A DNA stretch of 64,000 nt from F23-D06 sp963620035 (GTDB taxonomy: Bacteria; Bacteroidota; Bacteroidia; Bacteroidales; WCHB1-69), in NCBI GenBank assembly GCA_963620035.1, contig CAVEXN010000009.1, forward strand, positions 1-64,000, read 5' to 3'. Position 1 is the stretch's first letter; every line of letters starts with the position of its first letter. Made by a program: the position numbers and the translations under genes. Below the pieces are notes generated by a model. It was not told the origin of the DNA and made no database searches. It saw only the letters and a list, made by a program, of their open reading frames with translations. Below, piece by piece: positions 1-7,881 of the stretch.

Positions 1-74
1 CCGGCTTGTGCTTCAAATGAGATTTATAAGTGTGGTTTCAAGGCGTTTTTTACTCGTAAAAGGTTGATTGTCAA

Positions 75-464
75 TTATAAACAATTAGAGATTGCCTGCA
101 TACTGCTCGAGCCTATGTGGAATTTGAACTGTTTCCATGTGGGCATGAAGCCTAAATGGAAAGTGGGCATCTGCGGATAGGAAAAAGAGGTGGTGTTGTT
201 GTTGAGGTAAAACGAAATGGGCAACTGGAAACTGTAAAACGAGAGATTGAGGCTCGCATAAAGGTTCGAGGAGAAAGGTGTACACTCCGGCTGGTTGGAG
301 TTGTACGACAGCCCGAGCCCAGCTCCTACAGAACCGCTGATGGCAAACGGGTCGGCATTCTTGATGGAATTCACCCGCTCGCGGATACGCTGACCGTTAG
401 CAGATGCTGCCAGAAAAAATAACGCAGATATGAGGAGGATGATGCGTAAAAGTCTGATTTGCAT
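75..464 (-). pseudogene. Truncated outer-membrane beta-barrel protein (N-terminal fragment)
   Basis: The 129-residue reading frame starts with a clear signal peptide (hydrophobic residues 6-20, likely cleavage after SANGQ). It continues with alternating hydrophobic strands (LYASLNLSFYSFQLPISFYL, then FHLGFMPTWKQFKFHIGSSSMQ) typical of the first strands of a Bacteroidota beta-barrel protein. The frame then ends abruptly after AISNCL, far short of the several hundred residues such barrels usually need. No continuation was found in the other two frames of the last 100 bases, so a simple frameshift does not explain the end. The break near position 100 looks like a deletion or insertion junction, and the AT-rich bases 1-74 may belong to the other partner. 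Identity as a barrel fragment is inference from strand pattern. Confidence 0.55.
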
Positions 465-538
465 AAAGTTGTTAATTAGTCCATACTAAATTGAAAGAAT
501 ACCCCGTCAGTTCCGTCTGCTTTATAATAAATAATCTG

Positions 539-569
539 CAAAATTAAAGCTGTATTTTGATGTTGTCAA
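539..569 (-). promoter_or_regulatory. Bacteroidota-type promoter for the broken barrel gene
   Basis: On the minus strand TTGAC (565-569) is followed after 18 bp by TAATTTTG (539-546), matching the TAnnTTTG -7 box. It lies 75 bp upstream of the start codon. Confidence 0.5.
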
Positions 570-710
570 TACGTAAATTTACGCATTTTTTGCATCACAG
601 GACTTCCTTTTTTTCACCTTTTCGCACCGCCTGAGCAAGGCGCACCCCAAGTCAATGGAGCCTCGATGATGCTCAACGTCGAGGAATTGAGATTGTTTTT
701 CGCCCAATAC

Positions 711-778
711 GCGCAACCCCTCTAAAAAACTAAGTTCTAAACTCTAAACTCTAAATCCTGTTCCATGCGGTAGCCATG
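711..778 (+). repeat. Interspersed intergenic repeat, copy A
   Basis: The core has a 5' block GCGCAACCCCTC (711-722), a heptamer tract (CTAAGTT, CTAAACT, CTAAACT, CTAAATC at 730-757) and a 3' block ending GGTAGCCATG (769-778). The same architecture recurs at 34311-34363 and, inverted, at 41567-41633. The 3' end lies exactly 43 bp upstream of the -7 box at 822. Copy A is the most diverged: its 3' block matches copy C at 20 of 29 positions. Confidence 0.65.
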
Positions 779-821
779 GCGCACACGTTGCAAGTCAGGT
801 CACCCACTGCCATAATTTGTG

Positions 822-829
822 TATTTTTG
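822..829 (+). promoter_or_regulatory. -7 promoter box for the esterase-CoA ligase-acyltransferase-Obg operon
   Basis: TATTTTTG fits TAnnTTTG. It places the transcript start near 836, which rules out the in-frame ATG at 776 and favours the start at 881. No convincing -33 TTG element was found at the right spacing. Confidence 0.6.
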
Positions 830-880
830 CGCTCCCAAAAAAAGCATAGTTTGAATACCTTACCGAAGATGCCATACGAG

Positions 881-1786
881 ATGAAGTTTTTTTGGAATAT
901 TGCACGGGGCAAAGTGCTGTCTGTAGCAATAATGCTCCTGAGTTTAGGAACTCTTAAAGCACAAAGCGAGACGCTTCGCCTGTGGGAAGGCGTCCCGGGC
1001 ATGTCCGGGAATCCGGCCCGTCTCTATGTATATCTCGCCCCCGACTCGCTTAATACGGGCGTGTCGGTGCTGGTGTGCCCCGGCGGAAGCTATGCCCACA
1101 CCATGGGCATCCCGGTCGAGGGGTTTGCCGTGGCGGAGTGGCTCAACAGTCAGGGCATCAACGCTTTTGTGCTTAAATACAGAGTAGGGTTGAAAGGCTA
1201 CCACTATCCCGCCATGTTGGAGGACGTGCAATATGCAATTCGCTACATCCGCCAGCATGCGGAGGTCTATCATCTGGATCCTGACAAACTCGGCACGATG
1301 GGCTTTTCGGCGGGTGGTCATCTGGTCACGATGTCCGGGGCTTTTGCTTTCGAGAATATCCTGAAACCGTTGGGCATAGCGGACGACTGCTCGCTGCGTC
1401 CCGACTTTGTGGTGCCGGTATATCCCGTGGTTTCCATGCAGGATGCTATCGTGCACCGCCGTTCGCGCCGCAATCTGCTGACCCGCAGATATACGGAAGC
1501 GCAGAAGACGAAGTTCTCGTTGGAACTGAACGTGCCGAAAGAAATGCCGCCTGTGTTTTTGGTTACTGCCAAGGACGACCCTAAGGTGGACTACCGCAAC
1601 AGCGTGTGCCTGGACCAGTCGCTGACGTGCGCCGGCGTGCCGCACCGGTTCCTGCTGTATGAGACGGGCGGCCATGGTTACGGCATGAGCGAGAAGCGTG
1701 CCCCCGAGGCCGGGAAATGGAAATACGAGTTCGTTACCTGGTTGCAAAACTTAGGCATCCTGCCGGCAGAGAAAAAGAAAGATTGA
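881..1786 (+). CDS. Secreted alpha/beta hydrolase (esterase/lipase, COG0657 type)
   Basis: The 301-residue protein has an N-terminal signal peptide (hydrophobic 12-25, probable cleavage after LKAQ at 28) and one alpha/beta hydrolase domain. The oxyanion segment CPGGSY is at 66-71, the nucleophile elbow GFSAGG puts the catalytic Ser at 143, Asp 232 or 233 sits in TAKDDP, and His 265 is in GGHGYG. Relatives are annotated as acetyl esterases or acetylxylan esterases; the substrate here is unknown. An alternative start 12 bases upstream (869) is also downstream of the promoter. It is the first gene of an operon, 20 bp ahead of the CoA ligase gene, so it may release an acid that the ligase activates (inference). 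Confidence 0.8.
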   Translation: MKFFWNIARGKVLSVAIMLLSLGTLKAQSETLRLWEGVPGMSGNPARLYVYLAPDSLNTGVSVLVCPGGSYAHTMGIPVEGFAVAEWLNSQGINAFVLKYRVGLKGYHYPAMLEDVQYAIRYIRQHAEVYHLDPDKLGTMGFSAGGHLVTMSGAFAFENILKPLGIADDCSLRPDFVVPVYPVVSMQDAIVHRRSRRNLLTRRYTEAQKTKFSLELNVPKEMPPVFLVTAKDDPKVDYRNSVCLDQSLTCAGVPHRFLLYETGGHGYGMSEKRAPEAGKWKYEFVTWLQNLGILPAEKKKD

Positions 1787-1806
1787 ACGATAGCTTATTG
1801 AGTAAT

Positions 1807-3111
1807 ATGAACTTTGAGCCGGAAATAGAATTTCAGCCCGTCGGGGCGATAAAGGCTTTCCAGGAGGAAAAGCTGTGCGGACAACTGCAATATCTCAACG
1901 AGTATTCCCCCTATTATCACCGGATGTTTGCAGAGCACGGCATTGACATCCGCAAGATACAGACCATAGAGGACTTGCAGCAGGTGCCTTTCACCGACAA
2001 GTGCGATCTTCAGCTGCACAACGGGGAGTTCCTCTGTGTGCCGCGCCACAGGATCATCGACTATATCACCACATCGGGCACGCTCGGCGACCCTGTGACC
2101 TTTGCCTGCACCGACCGCGACCTGGAGCGGCTGGCCTACAACGAGGCGGTGTCGTTCACTTGCGCCGGCCTGACAGACAAGAGCGTGCTGCAGCTGATGA
2201 CCACCCTCGACAAGCGCTTTATGGCCGGCATGGCCTATTTCTTGGGACTCCGCAAGATGGGCGCGGGCATCGTGCGCGTGGGAAACGGCATCCCTGAACT
2301 GCAATGGGATACGATAGCCCGTATTAAACCCGACTCCCTGATGTGCATCCCCTCGTTCATCCTCAAACTCATCGAATATGCCGAAAACCACGGCATCGAC
2401 TACCGCAACTCGTCCGTCAAGCGCATCATCGGCATCGGTGAAGGGCTGCGCGACCAGAACTTCAGCCTCAATGCACTCGGTTCTAAAATCAAGGACAAAT
2501 GGGATGTGGACCTGTTTGCCACATATTCTTCCACGGAAATGTCGGCCACATTCTCGGAATGCCAGTATGGCTGCGGCGGTCATCACCATCCGGAACTTAT
2601 CATTGTGGAGATCATCGGTGACGATGACCGTCCGGTGCCTGCGGGCGAAGTGGGCGAGGTGGTGGTCACAACCCTTGGCGTGGAGGGCATGCCGCTGCTG
2701 CGCTTCCGCACAGGCGATATGGCTTGCCTCCATACTGAACCCTGCCGCTGTGGAAGGAACACGTTCCGCATCAGCCCTATAGTGGGACGCAAGAACCACA
2801 TGGTCAAGTACAAGGGCACGACCCTCTATCCGCCTGCCCTCGCCGACGTGCTGAACAACACCGGCTATGTGGAGAACTATTATGTGGTGTTGAGCACGGG
2901 CGACGCAGGCACCGACGAGGTGTCCGTCACGGTAGGCCTGCGCGAAACACCTCCGTTCGATGTGGTCAAGGACCTCAAAGACCGGTTCCGCGCCAAGATA
3001 CGCGTGGCACCCCAAATTGCAATCGACACGGTTGAGCATGTACACAAGGTGAACTTCCCGGACATGAGCCGCAAGCCTGTGCAGATCTTCGATGACCGGA
3101 AACATCTATAA
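1807..3111 (+). CDS. Phenylacetate-CoA ligase family AMP-forming enzyme
   Basis: This 434-residue cytoplasmic enzyme has the usual length of PaaK-type ligases, which activate aromatic or other carboxylic acids to acyl-CoA through an acyl-adenylate. The P-loop-like motif TTSGTLGDP is at 88-96, the adenylate-binding motif YSSTE at 240-244 and RTGD at 301-304. Cysteines at 252, 256, 313 and 315 with the HHH at 259-261 resemble the metal site seen in this family. The C-terminal AMP-binding domain follows from about 330. The ATG at 1807 is preferred over an upstream in-frame ATG at 1717 that lies inside the esterase gene. No indolepyruvate oxidoreductase genes are adjacent, so the usual arylacetate context is missing and the true substrate is open. 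Confidence 0.85.
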   Translation: MNFEPEIEFQPVGAIKAFQEEKLCGQLQYLNEYSPYYHRMFAEHGIDIRKIQTIEDLQQVPFTDKCDLQLHNGEFLCVPRHRIIDYITTSGTLGDPVTFACTDRDLERLAYNEAVSFTCAGLTDKSVLQLMTTLDKRFMAGMAYFLGLRKMGAGIVRVGNGIPELQWDTIARIKPDSLMCIPSFILKLIEYAENHGIDYRNSSVKRIIGIGEGLRDQNFSLNALGSKIKDKWDVDLFATYSSTEMSATFSECQYGCGGHHHPELIIVEIIGDDDRPVPAGEVGEVVVTTLGVEGMPLLRFRTGDMACLHTEPCRCGRNTFRISPIVGRKNHMVKYKGTTLYPPALADVLNNTGYVENYYVVLSTGDAGTDEVSVTVGLRETPPFDVVKDLKDRFRAKIRVAPQIAIDTVEHVHKVNFPDMSRKPVQIFDDRKHL

Positions 3112-3121
3112 CCCAACAATC

Positions 3122-4297
3122 ATGAACGTGGACTCCATTCGCCCTTACGACAACAACGAGATACCGGCCGCCGCCGCCCGTGTGGCTGCGCACCCCTTTT
3201 TTGAGCAGGCCGTCCGCTTCCTCTTCCCCGAAAGCGACCCGGAACAGATAAGGACAGAGTTTCTAAAGATCAGAAGCGCAGAACAGCTTCAGGGCGGAAT
3301 CATGCTGAAAGCATTCCGCCGCATCTTGCAGCTTACTTCCACTTCATTTTCATCTAAAGGCATAGAGCGGATAAATCCCGAACAACGCTACACGTTCGTG
3401 TCCAACCACCGCGATATTGTGTTGGATGCAGTTCTTCTGCAGATGATGCTCAACAACAACGGCATCGAAACGGCGGAGGTCACTTTCGGAAGCAACCTGA
3501 TGCATGACAAGTTCATCGCCGACATCGGCAAGATGAACAAGATGTTCCGGCTGGTCAGGGCCAACGAGATGCACGACCTCCGCGATTTTTACCGCAACTC
3601 GCTGGAAGTGTCCTCATATATGCGCTATGCCCTGCTTGCTAAACGGCAGTCACTCTGGATCGCACAACGCAACGGCAGGACAAAAGACGGCAATGACCAT
3701 ACCGAAAGCGCCTTGCTGAAGATGTTGTCCCTCGGCAGCGGCAAGCCGTTTGTGGAGAACATAGCGGAACTGAACATTGTACCCGTTGCCGTGTCGTACG
3801 AGTACGAACCTTGCGATTTCCTCAAAGTGCAGGAGCGTTATCTGTCTTCGGGCGGCCATTATGAGAAAGAACGTGATGAGGATTTCCGCAGCATTGTCAC
3901 CGGCATCACACGTCCTAAAGGCGGCATCTGCATAGAGATAATGCCACCTGTGACATTGCCGGAACTGCATCAGTGCGATTCATTCGGACGGAAACAGAAG
4001 TTCGAGACCCTGGCACACCTTATTGACCGCCGTATCTACGGGGGCTACCGGCTGTGGAAGACAAACTACATTGCCGCCGACCTCAGAAATGGCACAGAAC
4101 AGTATCGTTCGATGTACACACCGGCAGACAAGGAGGCCTTTGAACGATATATGGACGATGGACTGCGGCAACTGCAAGGAGAACAGGCCCGATTGAGAGG
4201 GCTGTTTCTCGACATTTATGCCAACCCCGTCGGCAATTGCCACGAAAGCGCCTCACAACAGCAATTTAATGGAATAACGCTTAAAACAACAGACTAG
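3122..4297 (+). CDS. 1-acyl-sn-glycerol-3-phosphate acyltransferase-like protein
   Basis: The 391-residue protein carries the PlsC-type acyltransferase motif NHRDIVLD (HX4D) near residue 100 and a downstream WIAQRNGRTKDG segment that resembles the family's second glycerophosphate-binding block. No membrane-spanning segment is obvious. It is probably a soluble or peripheral acyltransferase moving acyl groups onto a glycerophosphate or related acceptor. The ATG at 3122 lies 10 bp after the ligase stop; an earlier in-frame start (3092) would overlap the ligase. The gene ends 3 bp before obg. Transfer of the ligase's product by this enzyme is an attractive but untested link. Confidence 0.75.
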   Translation: MNVDSIRPYDNNEIPAAAARVAAHPFFEQAVRFLFPESDPEQIRTEFLKIRSAEQLQGGIMLKAFRRILQLTSTSFSSKGIERINPEQRYTFVSNHRDIVLDAVLLQMMLNNNGIETAEVTFGSNLMHDKFIADIGKMNKMFRLVRANEMHDLRDFYRNSLEVSSYMRYALLAKRQSLWIAQRNGRTKDGNDHTESALLKMLSLGSGKPFVENIAELNIVPVAVSYEYEPCDFLKVQERYLSSGGHYEKERDEDFRSIVTGITRPKGGICIEIMPPVTLPELHQCDSFGRKQKFETLAHLIDRRIYGGYRLWKTNYIAADLRNGTEQYRSMYTPADKEAFERYMDDGLRQLQGEQARLRGLFLDIYANPVGNCHESASQQQFNGITLKTTD

Positions 4298-4300
4298 ATT

Positions 4301-5332
4301 ATGGGAGAAGAACAATTCATCGATTTTGTGAAAATATATTGCCGTTCCGGTAACGGCGGCGGCGGATCGGCGCACCTGGCCAGAACGGCGCGCAACCCCA
4401 AGGCGGGACCCGACGGCGGCGACGGCGGAAAGGGCGGCAGTGTCGTGGTGAGAGGAAACCGTAACCTTTGGACGCTGCTCCACTTGAGATATACCAAACA
4501 TGTGTTCGCCGAAGACGGCAGCAACGGCCAGAAAAACCAATGCTTCGGCAAAAACGGTGCAGATGCCTTGATTGAAGTCCCGCTCGGCACCGTCATCAAG
4601 ATGACCGATACGGGCGAGACTGTCGGCGAGGTGCTCGAAGATGGCGAGGAACTGGTCGTCATGAAAGGAGGCCGCGGCGGACTCGGCAATGTACACTTCA
4701 AAAGCCCGACCATGCAGACGCCGAGGTTCGCACAGCCCGGCGAAAACGGCACGGAGGGCTGGATTTCACTCGAACTCAAGGTGCTGGCCGACGTCGGACT
4801 GGTAGGCTTCCCGAATGCCGGCAAGTCAACGCTCATCAGCCACATCTCCAACGCACGCCCTAAGATCGCCGATTATCCGTTTACGACCCTCAAGCCCAAC
4901 TTGGGTATGGTGGCGTACCGCGACTACCAGTCGTTCGTCATCGCCGACATCCCCGGCATCATCGAAGGGGCTTCTGAGGGAAAGGGAATAGGACTGCGCT
5001 TCCTGCGGCACATTGAGCGAAACTCCGTGCTGCTTTACATGGTGCCCGCCGCAGGAGAGGAGGGTATCCGCACCAATGAGCAGGTTTTGGCCGAATACCA
5101 TGTCCTCAAACACGAACTGGAGGCCTTTAACCGCGAGTTGCTCGACAAGGCCTGTATGCTTGCCATTACCAAATGCGACCTGCTGCCCGATGAGGAACTG
5201 TGCCGTTTTTCCGCAATAGAAGCGGATGATCTGCCCGTGGTATGCATCTCTTCCGCCACTGAATACAACTTAATGCAACTCAAAGATATGCTTTGGCGTC
5301 TTCTGAACGCAGATGATGGTAAAAATAACTGA
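4301..5332 (+). CDS. obg: Obg family GTPase (CgtA)
   Basis: The 343-residue protein has the glycine-rich N-terminal Obg fold (about 1-158, GNGGGGSAH and GPDGGDGGKGG) followed by a GTPase domain. G1 is GFPNAGKST (169-177), G2 the TT at 195-196, G3 DIPG (216-219) and G4 TKCD near 289. Obg associates with the 50S ribosomal subunit and is essential in most bacteria. It is the last gene of the esterase-ligase-acyltransferase operon and starts 3 bp after the acyltransferase stop. In many Bacteroidales obg follows adk; here the upstream partner is the acyltransferase. Confidence 0.95.
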   Translation: MGEEQFIDFVKIYCRSGNGGGGSAHLARTARNPKAGPDGGDGGKGGSVVVRGNRNLWTLLHLRYTKHVFAEDGSNGQKNQCFGKNGADALIEVPLGTVIKMTDTGETVGEVLEDGEELVVMKGGRGGLGNVHFKSPTMQTPRFAQPGENGTEGWISLELKVLADVGLVGFPNAGKSTLISHISNARPKIADYPFTTLKPNLGMVAYRDYQSFVIADIPGIIEGASEGKGIGLRFLRHIERNSVLLYMVPAAGEEGIRTNEQVLAEYHVLKHELEAFNRELLDKACMLAITKCDLLPDEELCRFSAIEADDLPVVCISSATEYNLMQLKDMLWRLLNADDGKNN

Positions 5333-5415
5333 TTGATTATCAATAAAATATTATAGATATAATATTTTTCATGAAAAAAATGCACCGGTATAGATGGAGG
5401 TTGTCAGAAAAAATG

Positions 5416-5423
5416 TATCTTTG
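5416..5423 (+). promoter_or_regulatory. -7 promoter box for rpmG
   Basis: TATCTTTG fits TAnnTTTG and sits 43 bp upstream of the rpmG start. Confidence 0.6.
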
Positions 5424-5466
5424 CAGCGTCAAACAAAGTAAGGAATACATTTAAGGCTAACAGAAA

Positions 5467-5655
5467 ATGGCAAAGAAAACGAAAGAAGCCCGTCAGCAGG
5501 TGATTTTGGAATGTACGGAGCAAAAAGCAAGCGGCGTGCCGGGTATGTCAAGATACATCACGACAAAGAACAGGAAGAACACGCCAGACAGACTGGAACT
5601 TATGAAGTACAATCCGTACTTGAAGAAAATGACATTGCACAAAGAAGTTAAATAG
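5467..5655 (+). CDS. rpmG: 50S ribosomal protein L33
   Basis: This 62-residue basic protein matches Bacteroidota L33 across its length, including RYITTKNRKNT and YNPYLKKMTLHKE. It is a component of the large ribosomal subunit. In many Bacteroidota rpmB (L28) lies immediately upstream; here the preceding 134 bp contain only a promoter, so rpmB must be elsewhere. DUF4295 follows after 17 bp. Confidence 0.95.
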   Translation: MAKKTKEARQQVILECTEQKASGVPGMSRYITTKNRKNTPDRLELMKYNPYLKKMTLHKEVK

Positions 5656-5672
5656 TTTAAAACGAATAAGAG

Positions 5673-5828
5673 ATGGCAAAGAAGGTTGTTGCAACATTGA
5701 AAAGAGAGGGTGGCGTAACCTATACCCGAGTGGTGAAAATGGAGCGTTCCCCCAAAACTGGAGCCTACACTTTCAAAGAGACGGTGATTGACTCCTCCAC
5801 GGTAAAAGACTTTTTGGCTAAAAAGTAA
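5673..5828 (+). CDS. DUF4295 small protein
   Basis: The 51-residue lysine-rich protein begins MAKKVVATLKREGG and ends STVKDFLAKK. It matches the DUF4295 family, which occurs in Bacteroidota between rpmG and ftsY, as here. The function is unknown; the constant linkage to ribosomal protein genes suggests a ribosome-associated role. A strong terminator follows. Confidence 0.9.
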   Translation: MAKKVVATLKREGGVTYTRVVKMERSPKTGAYTFKETVIDSSTVKDFLAKK

Positions 5829-5850
5829 TATTTTGTTTTCATGGTTGAAA

Positions 5851-5878
5851 GAAGGTGGTTCTCCGAACCGCCTTTTTT
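5851..5878 (+). terminator. Rho-independent terminator after rpmG-DUF4295
   Basis: GGTGGTTC (5854-5861) pairs with GAACCGCC (5865-5872) across a 3-base loop and is followed by six T. Confidence 0.85.
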
Positions 5879-5929
5879 CGTTTTGAGGGTGAATGTAGTT
5901 AAAAAAATGCGCTTCCTGCGTCATATACC

Positions 5930-5956
5930 TTGAACCGCAATTATTTATTATATTTG
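5930..5956 (+). promoter_or_regulatory. Promoter for ftsY
   Basis: TTG at 5930-5932 and TATATTTG at 5949-5956 give the Bacteroidota arrangement. The start codon is 25 bp downstream. Confidence 0.6.
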
Positions 5957-5981
5957 CCGCCTCAAATCAGATTTAAACTCT

Positions 5982-6941
5982 ATGGGATTTTTTTCGATAT
6001 TTTCAAAAGAGAAAAAAAACGAACTCAATGAAGGACTCCAGAAGTCAAAGGAGAGTTTCTTCGCGAAACTTGCCAAAACCGTCGTCGGAAAGTCCAAGGT
6101 CGACGATGATGTGCTCGACAGGCTTGAAGAGGTGCTCGTGACCTCCGACGTGGGCGTGGAAACAACCCTAAAGATCATCGAACGCATAGAGGCCCGCGTC
6201 TCGCGTGACAAGTACATCGGAACCGAACAGCTCAACACGATTCTCAAAGAGGAGATTGTGAACCTGCTGCTGGAAAACGATATAGAGAAAGCCAACGACT
6301 TTGTCATACCGGAAAGGGAAACCCCATACGTGGTGCTTGTCGTCGGGGTGAACGGGGTAGGCAAGACGACGACGATCGGCAAACTCGCCTACCAGTTCAA
6401 GAACAACGGCTATTCGGTGATGCTGGGCGCCGCCGACACGTTCCGCGCCGCCGCCATCGACCAGCTTAAGGTCTGGGCCGAACGCGCCGGCGTGCCTGTC
6501 GTGACCCAGAAGATGGGCTCCGACCCTGCCGCCGTGGCTTACGACACGGTGGCCTCCGCCATCGCCCGCAAAAGCGACGTGGTGCTGATAGACACTGCCG
6601 GCCGCCTCCACAACAAGACGAACCTGATGAACGAACTCGTCAAGATCAAGAACGTGATCCGCAAACTTATCCCCGACGGTCCCCACGAGGTGATGCTTGT
6701 GCTCGACGGCTCCACCGGCCAGAACGCCTTTGAACAGGCACGCCAGTTCAGCGCAGCCACCGAAGTGAACTCCTTGGCCGTGACGAAACTCGACGGCACC
6801 GCAAAAGGCGGCGTGGTCATCGGCATCTCCGACCAGTTCAAGATCCCGATCAAGTATATCGGCGTGGGCGAGAGAATAAATCAACTCCAGGTGTTCAACC
6901 GCGCCGAATTCGTCGATTCTCTTTTCCCCGACAATTGGTAG
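5982..6941 (+). CDS. ftsY: Signal recognition particle receptor FtsY
   Basis: The 319-residue GTPase docks SRP-bound ribosomes at the inner membrane. A short N-terminal segment (1-40) and helical N domain (to about 105) precede the G domain: Walker A GVNGVGKTT (122-130), the DTAGR motif near 205 and TKLDGTAKGG near 270. The long acidic A domain of enterobacterial FtsY is absent, as usual in this phylum. ispH follows after 26 bp, probably in the same transcript; rimO, a frequent neighbour in other Bacteroidota, is not here. Confidence 0.95.
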   Translation: MGFFSIFSKEKKNELNEGLQKSKESFFAKLAKTVVGKSKVDDDVLDRLEEVLVTSDVGVETTLKIIERIEARVSRDKYIGTEQLNTILKEEIVNLLLENDIEKANDFVIPERETPYVVLVVGVNGVGKTTTIGKLAYQFKNNGYSVMLGAADTFRAAAIDQLKVWAERAGVPVVTQKMGSDPAAVAYDTVASAIARKSDVVLIDTAGRLHNKTNLMNELVKIKNVIRKLIPDGPHEVMLVLDGSTGQNAFEQARQFSAATEVNSLAVTKLDGTAKGGVVIGISDQFKIPIKYIGVGERINQLQVFNRAEFVDSLFPDNW

Positions 6942-6967
6942 AACGGTTATTTGCCGGCAAGACTGCA

Positions 6968-7831
6968 ATGACTGTCTCCATTGACGAAAAATCAGGTTGC
7001 TGCTTCGGCGTAATCAATGCTATCAGGACCGCCGAAGACTATCTGGCTCTCCATGGGCATCTCTATTGCTTGGGCGACATTGTTCACAACAGCGAAGAGG
7101 TGGAACGCCTCACCGGACTGGGGCTGCAAGTGATAAGCTATGAACAGTTTGCAGCCTTGCACGATACGGTGGTGCTGATACGCGCGCACGGCGAGCCGCC
7201 AACCATTTACCGCCTCGCCGAAGAAAACAACATCAGACTCATCGATGCCACATGCCCCGTGGTGCTGAAACTGCAGCAGCGCATCCGTGACTTTTACCGC
7301 AACGGAGAAAACCGGCAGAAGCAGATCCTCATCTTCGGCAAGAATGGCCACGCCGAGGTGGTCGGGCTGATGGGACAGGCAGACAACAATGTCATCGTTC
7401 TCTCCTCTTTTGATGAGGTGGACAAGATTGACTTCAGCCGCCCGTCAATGCTCTATTCGCAGACTACGCAAGGACTGCAGCAGTATTACCGCCTCATCGA
7501 TATGATCCGGAACCGGTACCGTGCCCAAGGCAAAGAACACCTTTTTGAATATTCGGACACAATCTGCCGAAAGGTCTCCAACCGAGCGGCGGAAATCGCC
7601 GAGTTCTCCAGGAACCACGACGCTGTCATCTTCGTCTCCGGCGAGAAGAGTTCCAACGGACTCTATCTTTTCGAAATCTGCAAGGCAAACAATGCCAACA
7701 GTTTTTTCATTTCCAAGAAAGAACAGATTGCCGGCATCGACTTTTCGCCATACGGAAGCGTCGGCATCTGCGGCGCAACCTCCACCCCGATGTGGCTGAT
7801 GGAAGCCTGCGCCAAGTGTGTGGAGCGTTGA
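6968..7831 (+). CDS. ispH: 4-hydroxy-3-methylbut-2-enyl diphosphate reductase IspH
   Basis: IspH makes IPP and DMAPP in the last step of the methylerythritol phosphate pathway, using an iron-sulfur cluster. The 287-residue protein has the three conserved cluster cysteines: Cys12 in GCCFGV, Cys96 in DATCPVV and Cys268 in GICGATSTP. Substrate-binding histidines are in DIVHNSEEV (40) and RAHGEPP (74). The ATG at 6968 is chosen because an upstream TTG in frame overlaps ftsY and family members start close to this ATG. Confidence 0.95.
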   Translation: MTVSIDEKSGCCFGVINAIRTAEDYLALHGHLYCLGDIVHNSEEVERLTGLGLQVISYEQFAALHDTVVLIRAHGEPPTIYRLAEENNIRLIDATCPVVLKLQQRIRDFYRNGENRQKQILIFGKNGHAEVVGLMGQADNNVIVLSSFDEVDKIDFSRPSMLYSQTTQGLQQYYRLIDMIRNRYRAQGKEHLFEYSDTICRKVSNRAAEIAEFSRNHDAVIFVSGEKSSNGLYLFEICKANNANSFFISKKEQIAGIDFSPYGSVGICGATSTPMWLMEACAKCVER

Positions 7832-7858
7832 AACGTTACGGGATTTTTTATACTTTTG
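7828..7858 (+). promoter_or_regulatory. Promoter for the DUF975 gene
   Basis: TTG (7828-7830) and TACTTTTG (7851-7858) are separated by 20 bp, close to the Bacteroidota consensus. The start codon is 23 bp downstream. Confidence 0.65.
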
Positions 7859-7881
7859 CATTCATTCTAAAATCAAAAATA

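Larger units (their letters stand above)
465..880. other. Intergenic region between divergent genes
   Basis: This 416-bp spacer lies between the broken barrel gene (minus) and the esterase gene (plus). It holds a promoter for each direction, a CCTCGA/TCGAGG inverted repeat (661-666 and 679-684) and copy A of the interspersed repeat. An open frame reaching back to 776 is not accepted as coding because it begins upstream of the promoter. Confidence 0.7.

Noticed and set aside
730..757. Heptamer repeats read as a telomere-like or CRISPR-like array
   Set aside because: There are no spacers, the units are degenerate and few, and they form the middle of a larger interspersed repeat.
776..880. Upstream in-frame ATG that would extend the esterase by 35 residues
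   Set aside because: The TAnnTTTG box at 822-829 lies inside this stretch, repeat copy A overlaps its start, and the encoded residues would bury the signal peptide.
944..1747. Long minus-strand open frame opposite the esterase
   Set aside because: It is antisense to a gene with clear catalytic motifs and has no promoter or family features; similar shadows occur opposite most genes here.
1795..3105. 436-codon minus-strand frame opposite the CoA ligase
   Set aside because: The length comes from codon bias of the opposite strand; the plus-strand protein has all ligase motifs and the minus one is a His/Val-rich shadow.
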